Shown here piece after piece: positions 18,941-27,148 of a DNA stretch of 64,000 nt; the stretch's first letter is position 1; each line of letters opens with the position of its first letter. The notes beneath the pieces were generated by a model that was not told where the DNA came from, did no database searches, and saw nothing but the letters and a program-made list of their open reading frames with translations. The DNA is taken from assembly GCF_014205885.1 (NCBI RefSeq), contig NZ_JACHFB010000001.1, positions 310,001-374,000 on the forward strand, read 5' to 3'. Made by a program: the position numbers and the translations under genes. This stretch comes from Borreliella californiensis. Lineage in GTDB: Bacteria > Spirochaetota > Spirochaetia > Borreliales > Borreliaceae.

Positions 18941-20533
18941 TTAATCTTGTTTGAAAATTTTTTTAGAATAAGATTCTATGATTTCATCTTCAAAAGTGTC
19001 GTTTTTTAAAATTTGATTTGCAATAATTTTTCCCAGTTGAACTCCTTCTTGGTCAAATGAGTTTATATTTAATAAAAATCCTTCAAACATTACTTTATTT
19101 TCGTAATGGGAGAGTATTGCGCCTACTGCATAAGGTGTTAATTCTTTTGAATATATTAGTGCAGAAGGTCTCTCGCCTTTGAAATTTTTATTTTTGTTAT
19201 CATTTTCTTTGCCTTTTGAAAATGCTATTATTTGAGCTATTAAATTTGCTTTTAATTTGTCATTGCTTGAGCTATTATCAGATATTACATCTTCTTTAAG
19301 TTGTGTTTCATTAAAACCTATGAAATCCATTGGAACTATATCTGTTCCTTGATGAAGCATTTGAAAGAACGAGTGTTGAACATCCGTCCCAATGCCCCCC
19401 CAAATTATTCTTACGGTCTTGTAGTTTATTGATTCGTTAAACCTGTTTACACTTTTCCCATTACTTTCCATTTCAAGTTGTTGTAGGTGAAGATAAAAAT
19501 TTTCCATTGCTTTAGAATAAGCAATGATGCAGTTGCTACTGTAGTTGAGAACATTTCTTTCATATATACTAATTAATGCTGCCAAGAGAGAAGCATTGTC
19601 TTTTACGTTTTTGTTTAGTGATTTTTTGTCAGCCCTATTGGCACCTTTTATAATTTCTTTTACAATTTTTTCTGTGAAGCAAAGAGTAAGCAGTGTAAGT
19701 CCAACTGCTGATGTTGGGGAAAATCTTCCACCTATTGAATCATGCATGAAGAAATATTCAAGATATCCTTTTTCTTCTAGTGCTAACATGCTATCTTTTA
19801 ATGTTATAATGACCATTTGTTTTTTATATTCTTTTATGCCATTTAATTTTAATTTGTTTATTAAGAATTGCATATTAGCTTTGGTTTCTAATGTATTTCC
19901 ACTTTTTGAGACAATAATAAAAAGCGTTTCATCAATATTAATGCTGCTTAATACGTCTTCTGATTCGTCTGGGTCAATGTTTGAAATAAAGTAACCATTC
20001 ATTAAGGCTAGATTGTGTTTTTTTGCATAATTTTTTATTGCACTATAAAGAGCTTTTGGGCCTAGACTGGACCCACCAATTCCTATTTGAACTACATTTT
20101 TAAACTTTTTACCATTTGTGCTTTTAATATTTCCAGAATGGATTTGCTTTGTAAAATTATATATTTTTTCAAGTTCTGATTGGAAAAACTCTCTCATATT
20201 TTCTTTATTATCTTCTATTACGTCCTTACCAATTTGTCCTCTTGTAAGGTGATGCAGGACTTTTCTATTTTCACTAATGTTGATCTTTTCCCCATCAAGC
20301 ACTTTTTTATATTTTTCTATTAAATTTGCTTCATCGCTTAAATTTTGAAAAATTTTAAGGTGGTTATCATTAATTTGCTTTGATGCATAGTTATAATGCA
20401 CACTATCTCCTTCTATTGTAATGTCGTATTCTTTTATTCTTTTTCCAGTTAATGCCGTTTTGAGCACTTCTGGAGCAATCTCTTCAAGGATTTTAAAATT
20501 TTCAAGCTCATTAAGATTTTTGTAATTTAACAT
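18941..20533 (-). CDS. pgi: Glucose-6-phosphate isomerase
   Basis: Interconverts glucose 6-phosphate and fructose 6-phosphate. The 530-residue product contains VQIGIGGSSLGPKAL, the sugar-phosphate loop VSKSGNTLET, GGRFSPTSAVG (the first PGI signature region) and WGGIGTDVQHSFFQMLHQGT with the catalytic His. The frame can be read from a GTG at 20539. I chose ATG 20533, because AAAGGGGTG then lies about 5 bases upstream. It stands in a minus-strand run, 22 bases after the ParB-like gene and 63 bases before the TcyP-like gene. Glycolysis is this organism's main energy source, so the gene should be essential. Confidence 0.96.
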   Translation of the reverse strand: MLNYKNLNELENFKILEEIAPEVLKTALTGKRIKEYDITIEGDSVHYNYASKQINDNHLKIFQNLSDEANLIEKYKKVLDGEKINISENRKVLHHLTRGQIGKDVIEDNKENMREFFQSELEKIYNFTKQIHSGNIKSTNGKKFKNVVQIGIGGSSLGPKALYSAIKNYAKKHNLALMNGYFISNIDPDESEDVLSSINIDETLFIIVSKSGNTLETKANMQFLINKLKLNGIKEYKKQMVIITLKDSMLALEEKGYLEYFFMHDSIGGRFSPTSAVGLTLLTLCFTEKIVKEIIKGANRADKKSLNKNVKDNASLLAALISIYERNVLNYSSNCIIAYSKAMENFYLHLQQLEMESNGKSVNRFNESINYKTVRIIWGGIGTDVQHSFFQMLHQGTDIVPMDFIGFNETQLKEDVISDNSSSNDKLKANLIAQIIAFSKGKENDNKNKNFKGERPSALIYSKELTPYAVGAILSHYENKVMFEGFLLNINSFDQEGVQLGKIIANQILKNDTFEDEIIESYSKKIFKQD

Positions 20534-20555
20534 AAACACACCCCTTTGTTATGGT

Positions 20556-20957
20556 TTAAATTTTCCTATTTTTTCTTTTACACATGTTTTTAATTTTTAA
20601 GATAATAAATTTAAGGAATCTTATTATTATATTGCTTTCAGAATAAATTTTTAAGTAAGCTTCTCCTTCGTTTGCCTCGCTTCTTGTAAATGATTTTCTA
20701 ACATTATTCTCATCAAGTTCAATTTCAAGTAAAGTTTTTTTGTTTTCAATTGAGATTACCTTTACTTCAATTTCTTTATAGCCTATTTCTTTTAAAGCTT
20801 GATATCTTCTAAGCCCTGCTATCAAGTTTTTATTTTTGTCTATTATTATTGGATAAATTAATCCATGTTTTATAATACTGTTTTTAAGAGTTTCAATGTC
20901 TCCTACATTTTTTCTAATTCTTTTTTTTATTTTTATTTGATCGATATCTATTAACAT
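20556..20957 (-). CDS. ParB N-terminal-domain-only protein
   Basis: A 133-residue protein matching the ParB/Spo0J N-terminal (CTP-binding) domain: LKNSIIKHGLIYPIIID, then NLIAGLRRYQALKEIGYKEIEVKVI (cut here), and ENNVRKSFTRSEA-like wording near residue 95. It has the G-x-R-R-x2-A motif that contacts CTP in ParB. It stops where a full ParB would begin its DNA-binding helix-turn-helix and dimer domains. Instead it ends in a hydrophobic then highly basic tail (IIIRFLKFIILKIK, then KRKNRKI). It sits 6 bases after the PBP1A gene. Chromosome partition in Borrelia is served by a separate full ParB, so this is not the main partition protein. Function unknown. Confidence 0.75.
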   Translation of the reverse strand: MLIDIDQIKIKKRIRKNVGDIETLKNSIIKHGLIYPIIIDKNKNLIAGLRRYQALKEIGYKEIEVKVISIENKKTLLEIELDENNVRKSFTRSEANEGEAYLKIYSESNIIIRFLKFIILKIKNMCKRKNRKI

Positions 20958-20963
20958 ATTGTT

Positions 20964-23762
20964 TTAATCCAATTGGATATCTTCTCCGTTGACGTCTTTA
21001 TTGTTAATTTTCTCATTTTCATTGTTGTTTGAATTTAATTCTTTTATGCTTTGTATTTCTGTGTTTATTTCATTAACAATGTCCTCGTCTTTAGTTTCTT
21101 TGGCGTTTTCTCTAAGCATTTCCCGGTTGTTATTATTTAGATCTTGTTGTGAGTTTTCATTTTCTATTTCATTTAAGGGTTCTTTAATGTTCATTTCTAT
21201 TTCATCTTCATTTTTATTTTCTTCATTATTATTTTCTTCATTATTATTTTCTTCATTATTATTTTCTTCATTATTATTAGTGCTTTCAAGATTATTATGA
21301 TTATTATTAATGCTTTCAAAATTATTATCAAGATATTCAAATTCAGGAGTGTCAAAATTTATTTCATCGTTATTATTAATTTCATCAATTCCATATATGT
21401 TAAATTCTATTGTATTTTTAAATTCTAGTTTATTTTCATAATATTTTGATTTTTCGACTGGCTGGGTGCCAGAAATAAATAGTTCATTTATTATTTTCTC
21501 ATCGGCTATTTCTTCTGGTAGTAGGCCCGTTTCTGCTTGTACAGGGATGCTAATTATTCCTGCAGGTTTTACAAAAACTTTTTTGGGTAAGTTTTTGTGA
21601 TATTCTGCCATAAATTCTCCCCAGCTAGGCCCTGCCAACCCTGTTCCTGTTCCAGATATTCCTAGTGAATATCCTTTTTTATCAAATCCAACCCAAAATG
21701 CTGTTGTTATATAAGGAGAGTATCCTATTGCCCATCCGTCTGCCCAATTTTGTGTTGTTCCCGATTTTCCAGCAATGTCAGATTTAAAATTTTTGAGATT
21801 TGTATATCTTTGATTTGCTAAGGTTCCGTATTGAATTGTTGATTTCATCATATCTGTGATGATATAAGCAGCTTGAGGAGACACTATTTGAGTTTGATGT
21901 TCTTTGTTTTTTATTTTAGCCAATATGCTTGCTTCTTCATTTGTTATTATTCTTCCGGCTCTGTCTTCAATGTATCTTATTCCATAAGGTTCGATTTCGT
22001 TACCACTATTTCCCAAAATTGCAAAGGCTCTTGCCATTTGGATTGGAGAAACTGATATTACACCCAATGCTAGTGGATAAACTTTTGGAAACGTTTTTTC
22101 TATTTCTTTTGGATCTGTTATTCCTAGTAGTTTTGAGGAGTAGCTAATTGCAGAGTTAAAACCTAGCTTGTCTAATATTCTTAATGCCGGAATATTTAAG
22201 GACAAAGCTAATGCTTGGCGAGTTAAAACGTTACCCCTCCATTTGCCACCGTAATTTCCTGGAGCATAAATCTCTCCGTTTTTATTTAGAAATGCTACTG
22301 GAGAGTCTGAAAACATTGTGGCAGCTGTTATTTTTTTTAGATCAATTGCGGCTGCAAAATATAATGCTTTGAATGCACTTCCAGGCTGGACTTTTGCTTG
22401 TGTGGCTCGATTAAATTCATTGTCTTTAGTATGTCCACTCCCTCCAACCATGGCTCTTATTGCTCCGCTTGTTGTATCTATTGCTATCATTGCTCCTTCA
22501 GGCTGTGCAATAAGTTTTGGTGTTAATTTATTTTTTATAATATATTCTTTTGTTGCTTTATCTATTTTATCAATTCCAAGTATAGCTCCAAAGCTTGCAA
22601 TTAGATCAATATTGTCTTCGTAAAATTTTCTTTTTCTCAGTTTTTTGTATTGTCTTCCATTTATTCTTAAATTTTTAATTCCCAGTAAATCTGATATTGC
22701 ATCTACTACGGGGACAATTTCTGAATTAATAATTATTGTTTCGGATGATCTGTTTAAATTGTGCATTGTTCTTGCTTTATTAATCATATCGTTTGTAACT
22801 TTATCTGCATGTTTTTGTGCCTCAAGGTCAAGAGTTGAATATATTGAGTACCCATCTTTATATATGTTTGCACCATCTGGTAAATATTTTAGTATTTTTT
22901 GTCTTATATATTCAGAGAAATAAGGGGCTTGATCTTTTTTGTTTGAAATTGCAGATGTGTCAGCCATTCTAGTCCAATCGTAATTTTGCCAGTATTCATT
23001 AAATTCTTTTTCAGCAATTTCAGCTTTGACTATTCCATTTGATACAACTTGGTTTAAAACTGCGCGTTGTATTTTTTTTGAAAATTTTGGATTGTAAAGA
23101 GGTGAATAAAGTTTTGCATTTGGAAGTTGGATTATCATCATCACAGATTCTGCTGTATTGATTTTATTTACACTTTTGCCAAAAAAGAATTTTGATGCTG
23201 CAACTATTCCATAGTTTCCGTTTCCAAAATAAACTTTATTAAGGTACTTCTCTAGTATTTCGTATTTTGAGAGTTTTTTTTCAAGTTGAATTGCCCACCA
23301 GATTTCATGTAATTTCCTCAAAATAGATCTTCTTGCTTGATTTGTGTAGAGAAGCTTTGCAAGTTGTTGGGTTAATGTGCTGCCTCCTGAAAAATATCTG
23401 CCAAGAACGATATTAAATGCAGCTCTAAATATTCCTATCAGAGAAAAACCTCGATGAGAAAAAAAACCAATATCTTCTCGTATTAAAAGTGTATTAATTA
23501 GATTGTCAGGCATTTTTCTCAAAGGCATTAATTCTCTATTCTCATCAGATATAAATTGAGTTATTTGTTTTCCATTAATATCTAAAAGTCTTGAAGGAAC
23601 TGCTGGATTTATATATCCAAAATTTTTATCCTTTTGTATGTTTATAGTCTTAGATACTGCTAATGAGAGTGTGATAATAGAAAAGCTAACTGCGAAATAT
23701 GTTAAATAAATAAGCAGCTTATGTGTATTTATTTTTTTAAAATTAGGGCCATTTAATCTCAT
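20964..23762 (-). CDS. mrcA: Penicillin-binding protein 1A with Asn/Glu-rich tail
   Basis: Bifunctional class A PBP (932 residues) that polymerises and cross-links peptidoglycan. After a membrane anchor (about 14-38), the GT51 domain shows REDIGFFSHRG with catalytic Glu96, then GGSTLTQQLAK and RKLHEIWWAIQLEK. The transpeptidase domain has SAFK with Ser462, SLN and KSGTTQNWADGW. The last 180 residues are not a known domain: they are rich in Asn, Glu and Asp, with tandem ENNNE units coded by a 15-base repeat. A TATACT box sits only about 12 bases before the ATG, and no ribosome site is apparent, so the leader may be very short. It heads the minus-strand run to cdr. Confidence 0.94.
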   Translation of the reverse strand: MRLNGPNFKKINTHKLLIYLTYFAVSFSIITLSLAVSKTINIQKDKNFGYINPAVPSRLLDINGKQITQFISDENRELMPLRKMPDNLINTLLIREDIGFFSHRGFSLIGIFRAAFNIVLGRYFSGGSTLTQQLAKLLYTNQARRSILRKLHEIWWAIQLEKKLSKYEILEKYLNKVYFGNGNYGIVAASKFFFGKSVNKINTAESVMMIIQLPNAKLYSPLYNPKFSKKIQRAVLNQVVSNGIVKAEIAEKEFNEYWQNYDWTRMADTSAISNKKDQAPYFSEYIRQKILKYLPDGANIYKDGYSIYSTLDLEAQKHADKVTNDMINKARTMHNLNRSSETIIINSEIVPVVDAISDLLGIKNLRINGRQYKKLRKRKFYEDNIDLIASFGAILGIDKIDKATKEYIIKNKLTPKLIAQPEGAMIAIDTTSGAIRAMVGGSGHTKDNEFNRATQAKVQPGSAFKALYFAAAIDLKKITAATMFSDSPVAFLNKNGEIYAPGNYGGKWRGNVLTRQALALSLNIPALRILDKLGFNSAISYSSKLLGITDPKEIEKTFPKVYPLALGVISVSPIQMARAFAILGNSGNEIEPYGIRYIEDRAGRIITNEEASILAKIKNKEHQTQIVSPQAAYIITDMMKSTIQYGTLANQRYTNLKNFKSDIAGKSGTTQNWADGWAIGYSPYITTAFWVGFDKKGYSLGISGTGTGLAGPSWGEFMAEYHKNLPKKVFVKPAGIISIPVQAETGLLPEEIADEKIINELFISGTQPVEKSKYYENKLEFKNTIEFNIYGIDEINNNDEINFDTPEFEYLDNNFESINNNHNNLESTNNNEENNNEENNNEENNNEENKNEDEIEMNIKEPLNEIENENSQQDLNNNNREMLRENAKETKDEDIVNEINTEIQSIKELNSNNNENEKINNKDVNGEDIQLD
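21206..21280. repeat. 15-bp tandem repeat inside the PBP1A gene
   Basis: Five consecutive 15-base units of the form CTTCATTATTATTTT. Units at 21221-21235, 21236-21250 and 21251-21265 are identical, the unit at 21266-21280 changes its last two bases, and the first (21206-21220) differs by two. Read on the minus strand they encode repeats of Glu-Asn-Asn-Asn-Glu. Because the unit is a multiple of three, gain or loss of copies lengthens or shortens the PBP1A tail without breaking the frame. Confidence 0.92.
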
Positions 23763-23822
23763 ACTTTTTACTAAAGTATACTATAAGTGCATAAGAATTA
23801 ATAATGTTATAGGTTGATTGTT

Positions 23823-23856
23823 ATAGTGTAAAATTATTGTTATAATTTTACACTAT
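23823..23856. promoter_or_regulatory. Perfect 15-bp inverted repeat between divergent PBP1A and plzA
   Basis: ATAGTGTAAAATTAT (23823-23837) and its exact reverse complement (23842-23856) are separated by four bases. It lies about 60 bases upstream of the PBP1A start and about 45 bases upstream of the only TATACT box before that gene. As DNA it could be an operator for a dimeric regulator; as RNA it could fold into a hairpin. It is not a normal terminator, since the flanking genes diverge. No regulator is assigned. Confidence 0.6.
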
Positions 23857-23901
23857 GTAAAAAACATTTTTTAAGTTTTGTTAATTAAATAGATGCTGTG
23901 A

Positions 23902-23913
23902 GGGGGGGGTGGG
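23902..23913 (+). repeat. G-tract (G8-T-G3) in the plzA upstream region
   Basis: Eight consecutive G residues, one T and three more G residues, in a region otherwise about 75-80% A+T. It lies about 160 bases before the plzA start. Homopolymer G runs of this kind are prone to slipped-strand length change. The gap 23763-24074 holds this tract, the two inverted repeats and no reading frame of note. Confidence 0.8.
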
Positions 23914-24003
23914 TGTTAGTATGTTTTTGATTTTAAGAGTAGGTTTATTGAATGTTGATTAAGTGCGTTTACAGCTTAATTGTTTTAAACTTTTTTATTG
24001 ATG

Positions 24004-24026
24004 TAAAACTGTTTAAAACAGTTTTA
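24004..24026. promoter_or_regulatory. 23-bp palindrome close to plzA, operator-like
   Basis: TAAAACTGTTT (24004-24014) and AAACAGTTTTA (24016-24026) are exact reverse complements around one central base. The site ends 48 bases before the plzA start codon, where a promoter or the start of the transcript would lie. The symmetry and size fit a binding site for a dimeric repressor or activator. This is a sequence observation; no binding protein is known from the window. Confidence 0.55.
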
Positions 24027-24074
24027 AGCGTTGTTTAATATTTTTATATTCAGAAAAGGAGAAAGGAGAGGTTT

Positions 24075-24860
24075 ATGCTTTTATCTAGAAAAATAAGGGA
24101 TTATGGGGCTAAGTATAGGGGTAAAGAGATTAAAATGAGCACAGAGATAAATAGTTTTTTAAATCTTCGCAATACTATCGAGTTAAGAATAGGCTCTTAT
24201 ACTGTTTTTGGAGTGATTTATTCCATTTCTATGGATTCTCTTAAGCTTATTTTTCAAGAAGATACTGTATTGCCTGCTTTGGCTAAAAATAAAAATTTAG
24301 GCTCTATTCAACTTAAGAAAAATTCAGATTCTAAGAGTAGTGCGGCTTTTTTCCCCTTTTTGTCTGTAAAACTATTGAGCGCTTCTGCTTATTCTTCTCA
24401 GAATAGAGAATACAATTTATTAACATTAGAATTTTTATCTCCTGCACCAGAAGAGATTGCTATTAAAGTTGGAAAGCTTCTTGATTTAAAACTTGGGCAA
24501 AATCAGAGAATTCATGAGAGGATTATTATCGATAAAGATTCTATTAGAAAGCTAAAAATTGATTCTGATAAAGCTTATATCAAGTTTAATGGAGCAAAAC
24601 ATAAATGCTTAATAAAAGATTTATCTTATGGGGGCGCTTTAGTAATTTCTTCTTTTGATTATGGAGATGTCGAGGGAGATGCAATTGATTTGATTTTTAG
24701 TTTTGAATTTATGGATGAAGAAATTTTTATTGAAGGTAAATCAAAAAGCTTAAGCGTTATTCAGACGCCCAATGGAAAAGTTTTTGCGCTTGGTATTGCT
24801 TTTAATGAAGACAAAATACCACTTGAGTATACTATGCTAATCCATGATTATTTTAATTAA
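24075..24860 (+). CDS. plzA: PlzA, c-di-GMP-binding PilZ protein
   Basis: The chromosomal cyclic-di-GMP receptor of Lyme Borrelia, needed for normal motility and for survival in the tick-mammal cycle. The 261-residue product has an N-terminal PilZ-like domain (about 25-135) and the C-terminal PilZ domain, with the c-di-GMP ligands R145-x3-R149 and the DLSYGG form of the (D/N)xSxxG motif. An unusually long purine ribosome site (AAAGGAGAAAGGAGAGG, 24055-24071) lies just before the ATG. The upstream gap of 312 bases carries a G-tract and two palindromes. The downstream gene faces it, with 194 bases between, in which I see nothing. Confidence 0.96.
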   Translation: MLLSRKIRDYGAKYRGKEIKMSTEINSFLNLRNTIELRIGSYTVFGVIYSISMDSLKLIFQEDTVLPALAKNKNLGSIQLKKNSDSKSSAAFFPFLSVKLLSASAYSSQNREYNLLTLEFLSPAPEEIAIKVGKLLDLKLGQNQRIHERIIIDKDSIRKLKIDSDKAYIKFNGAKHKCLIKDLSYGGALVISSFDYGDVEGDAIDLIFSFEFMDEEIFIEGKSKSLSVIQTPNGKVFALGIAFNEDKIPLEYTMLIHDYFN

Positions 24861-25054
24861 TTAAAAGATTTAAATTTTTGTTAGGTGATTATGCGAAAAT
24901 TTATTTGTAATAGTTAGTTTAAGTCTTTTTAGTTTTATTTGTTGGTTTTGTTGAGGGAGGATATGTTTTGGGTTTAGCCTTTTGCTTTTAGTTTTAGAAT
25001 TGTTTTATTGATAAGTATTTATGTTTTTTAAATTTATAAAATAGCAATTTAGCA

Positions 25055-26068
25055 TCATTTTTTGTTAATAAATCTATTTGAACTGGCTTTTTTGATTCTA
25101 TTGTTTATTGAGTATCCAAGTTCTTCGTCTTTTAAGAATTCACTAAGTATTTGTTTGTAGTTGTTTTCAGAATTTACCAGCTCTTTGTAAAGATTTTGTG
25201 CATATTCTTCAAGGGTATTAAATACTATAATATTTTTTTTATCCCATAAAAAATTAAATAAATAGGATTTTAGAGTAGCTTTTGTGATGAGTATTTTTGT
25301 ATTTTTGTTTAAATATCTTCTTATGTTATCTTGACTTTTAAATAAATAGACGGGAATTTTTGGTTTGTAATGTTCTATTATGTTTCCGGGTGATTTTTCT
25401 AGTTCTATTTTTGTTTCTGCATAATTTACCGTATATTTTCCTTGAAGTTCATTTTCTATCATTTTTTTTGTTATTGCACCTGGTCTTAATATCAGTACGT
25501 TATCTTTTAGGTCAAATCCAATCACAGTTGATTCGATTCCAATGTTAAATTCTTTGTTCTCTTCTGTTTTTATTATTCCCTTTACAAGCCCATTTAATTC
25601 TTTTAAGGCCATTTCGAAATTTGTTGAGCTTGGTCTTTTTGATATATTTGCAGACGGTGCTACTATGGGGACTTTAGATGCTTTTATTAAGCTTAAAGCT
25701 GTTTTATTTGCAGGAATTCTTATTGCCACTGTGTCTAGGTTTCCACTTACAAATCTAGATATTTTTATTGATTTTTTAAGAACATAAGTTAAAGGGCCTG
25801 GACTAAACTTTTTGATTAGCATGAGAGCGCTTTTGGGAATATATTCTGATAATTCTTTTATTTTTTTTACTGTATCAACGTGTACTATTAAAGGATTGTT
25901 AATAGGTCTTTTCTTTACTAAAAAAATCATTTTTACAGCATCTTCATTGTAAGCATTTGCGCCAATTCCGTAAACCGTTTCTGTTGGGAACACAACAAGT
26001 TCGCCCATTTTGATAAGTTTTGCTGCTTTTTTTATTTGGCTGGTGCTGATTATTTCTGTTAATATCAT
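25055..26068 (-). CDS. tsaC: Threonylcarbamoyl-AMP synthase (Sua5/YwlC type)
   Basis: Makes threonylcarbamoyl-AMP from Thr, bicarbonate and ATP, the first step of the universal t6A37 tRNA modification. The 337-residue product has the YrdC domain (GELVVFPTETVYGIGANA, KKRPINNPLIVHV, and VAIRIPANKTALSLI followed by PIVAPSANIS), then, after about residue 210, the extra Sua5 domain (KSPGNIIEHYKPKIPVYLF) found in the long form. TsaD, the enzyme that uses this product, is also in this window at 59847-60887. The gene stands alone on the minus strand between plzA and rlpA. Confidence 0.94.
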   Translation of the reverse strand: MILTEIISTSQIKKAAKLIKMGELVVFPTETVYGIGANAYNEDAVKMIFLVKKRPINNPLIVHVDTVKKIKELSEYIPKSALMLIKKFSPGPLTYVLKKSIKISRFVSGNLDTVAIRIPANKTALSLIKASKVPIVAPSANISKRPSSTNFEMALKELNGLVKGIIKTEENKEFNIGIESTVIGFDLKDNVLILRPGAITKKMIENELQGKYTVNYAETKIELEKSPGNIIEHYKPKIPVYLFKSQDNIRRYLNKNTKILITKATLKSYLFNFLWDKKNIIVFNTLEEYAQNLYKELVNSENNYKQILSEFLKDEELGYSINNRIKKASSNRFINKK

Positions 26069-26138
26069 ATTTTAGACTTTTTTCTTTTTATAATTAAATC
26101 AAAAAAAATGCAAATAAGCAATTTGTAAGCTTAATTGT

Positions 26139-26166
26139 TTGTTGAAATACGTTTTTATATTATAAT
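26139..26166 (+). promoter_or_regulatory. Promoter of rlpA, suggesting a leaderless mRNA
   Basis: TTGTTG (26139-26144), a 16-base spacer and a perfect TATAAT (26161-26166). The rlpA ATG is at 26174, so the expected start site falls on or next to the A of the start codon. No ribosome binding site precedes the ATG, which fits. Confidence 0.55.
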
Positions 26167-26173
26167 AAACATT

Positions 26174-26956
26174 ATGAGGAATTTAATTGATGCCATCTTA
26201 AGAGATAATAAAAATTTTGTTTTTCTCTTTATATTTTTTATTATTGCTTCTCATTTAAATTCTGCCACTGTAGGCCTTGCTTCATGGTATGGCGAAGCTT
26301 TTCATGGTAAAATTACTGCTAATGGCGAAAAATTTGATATGATGGCGCTTACTGCTGCTCACAAAGAATTACCTTTTAATACTACCGTAAGGGTTACAAA
26401 TCTTTTAAATAATAGAGCAGTTGTTGTAAGAATTAATGATAGAGGTCCTTTTAGAAAAGATAGAATAATCGATTTGTCAAAACATGCCGCTGAGAAGCTT
26501 GATTTTTTAGGAATAGGAGTTGCTCCTGTAAAAATTGAAGTAATTAGTGCAAATGAAAAAAAACCTTCTATATCAAAATCTAGTGATTTTAAAAAAATAT
26601 TTAATACTCCTGAGATTGAAGAAGAAAAAACTAAGCAATCAGATGAGAATATTTCTATTAAAAATAAATCTTCAGATTTATTAGCAGATCGCTCAGGTTC
26701 TGCTGACAAAGAAATAGACTTTTACATACAAGTTGGATCTTATAGAAAAAAAGATTATGCTGATAGGACTTATCGAATATTAAAAAAAGCAGGTCTTTTT
26801 GTTGTAGTAAATTCTCATGGTCCGTTTTATACTGTTTTTGTTCCCACTAATGCTGATGATGTTCAAAGAAATATAGAGCTTATTAAATCTGCTGGATATA
26901 AAGATACTTTAATAAGAAAAACCAAGGTTCCAGGCGAGAGCCTTGTTATGGATTGA
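26174..26956 (+). CDS. rlpA: RlpA-like septal ring lytic transglycosylase, with SPOR domain
   Basis: RlpA proteins cleave peptidoglycan strands lacking stem peptides, at septa. The 260-residue product has a signal sequence (hydrophobic about residues 16-30, no lipobox Cys, so probably not a lipoprotein), the double-psi beta barrel with [19 protein letters not shown] and VRINDRGPF (catalytic Asp region), a charged linker (about 130-180) and a C-terminal SPOR domain ([21 protein letters not shown] region). SPOR domains bind denuded glycan at division sites. The frame extends back to a TTG at 26135; I chose ATG 26174, which gives a normal signal peptide and lies just after a TATAAT box. Confidence 0.92.
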   Translation: MRNLIDAILRDNKNFVFLFIFFIIASHLNSATVGLASWYGEAFHGKITANGEKFDMMALTAAHKELPFNTTVRVTNLLNNRAVVVRINDRGPFRKDRIIDLSKHAAEKLDFLGIGVAPVKIEVISANEKKPSISKSSDFKKIFNTPEIEEEKTKQSDENISIKNKSSDLLADRSGSADKEIDFYIQVGSYRKKDYADRTYRILKKAGLFVVVNSHGPFYTVFVPTNADDVQRNIELIKSAGYKDTLIRKTKVPGESLVMD

Positions 26957-27148
26957 TTTTTTTTAAATTATTTTTTTATTAAAATTATTTGTTGACTTTT
27001 AAAAATTTTATGATTATGTCCTTTATTGCCAGTCCTTTTTGGGTATTTTTTTATTTTAAAAATTGCAATATTGTTTTTAGAAACTTAAATTTATTACGCG
27101 ACTGTTTTACTTTGCTTAAATTTATATTTTATTATTATATAGTTTATT

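Noticed and set aside
19545-19994. 149-residue plus-strand frame opposite pgi
   Set aside because: Antisense shadow of a conserved enzyme; Ser/Phe/Leu-rich product with no recognisable domain.
21206-21280. CRISPR-like array
   Set aside because: The 15-base units are directly abutting with no spacers and encode a repeated peptide, so it is a minisatellite.
20989-21300. Plus-strand frame encoding repeats of LLFSSLLFSS
   Set aside because: It is the complement of the PBP1A tail minisatellite; the repetitive product is a by-product of the 15-base repeat.
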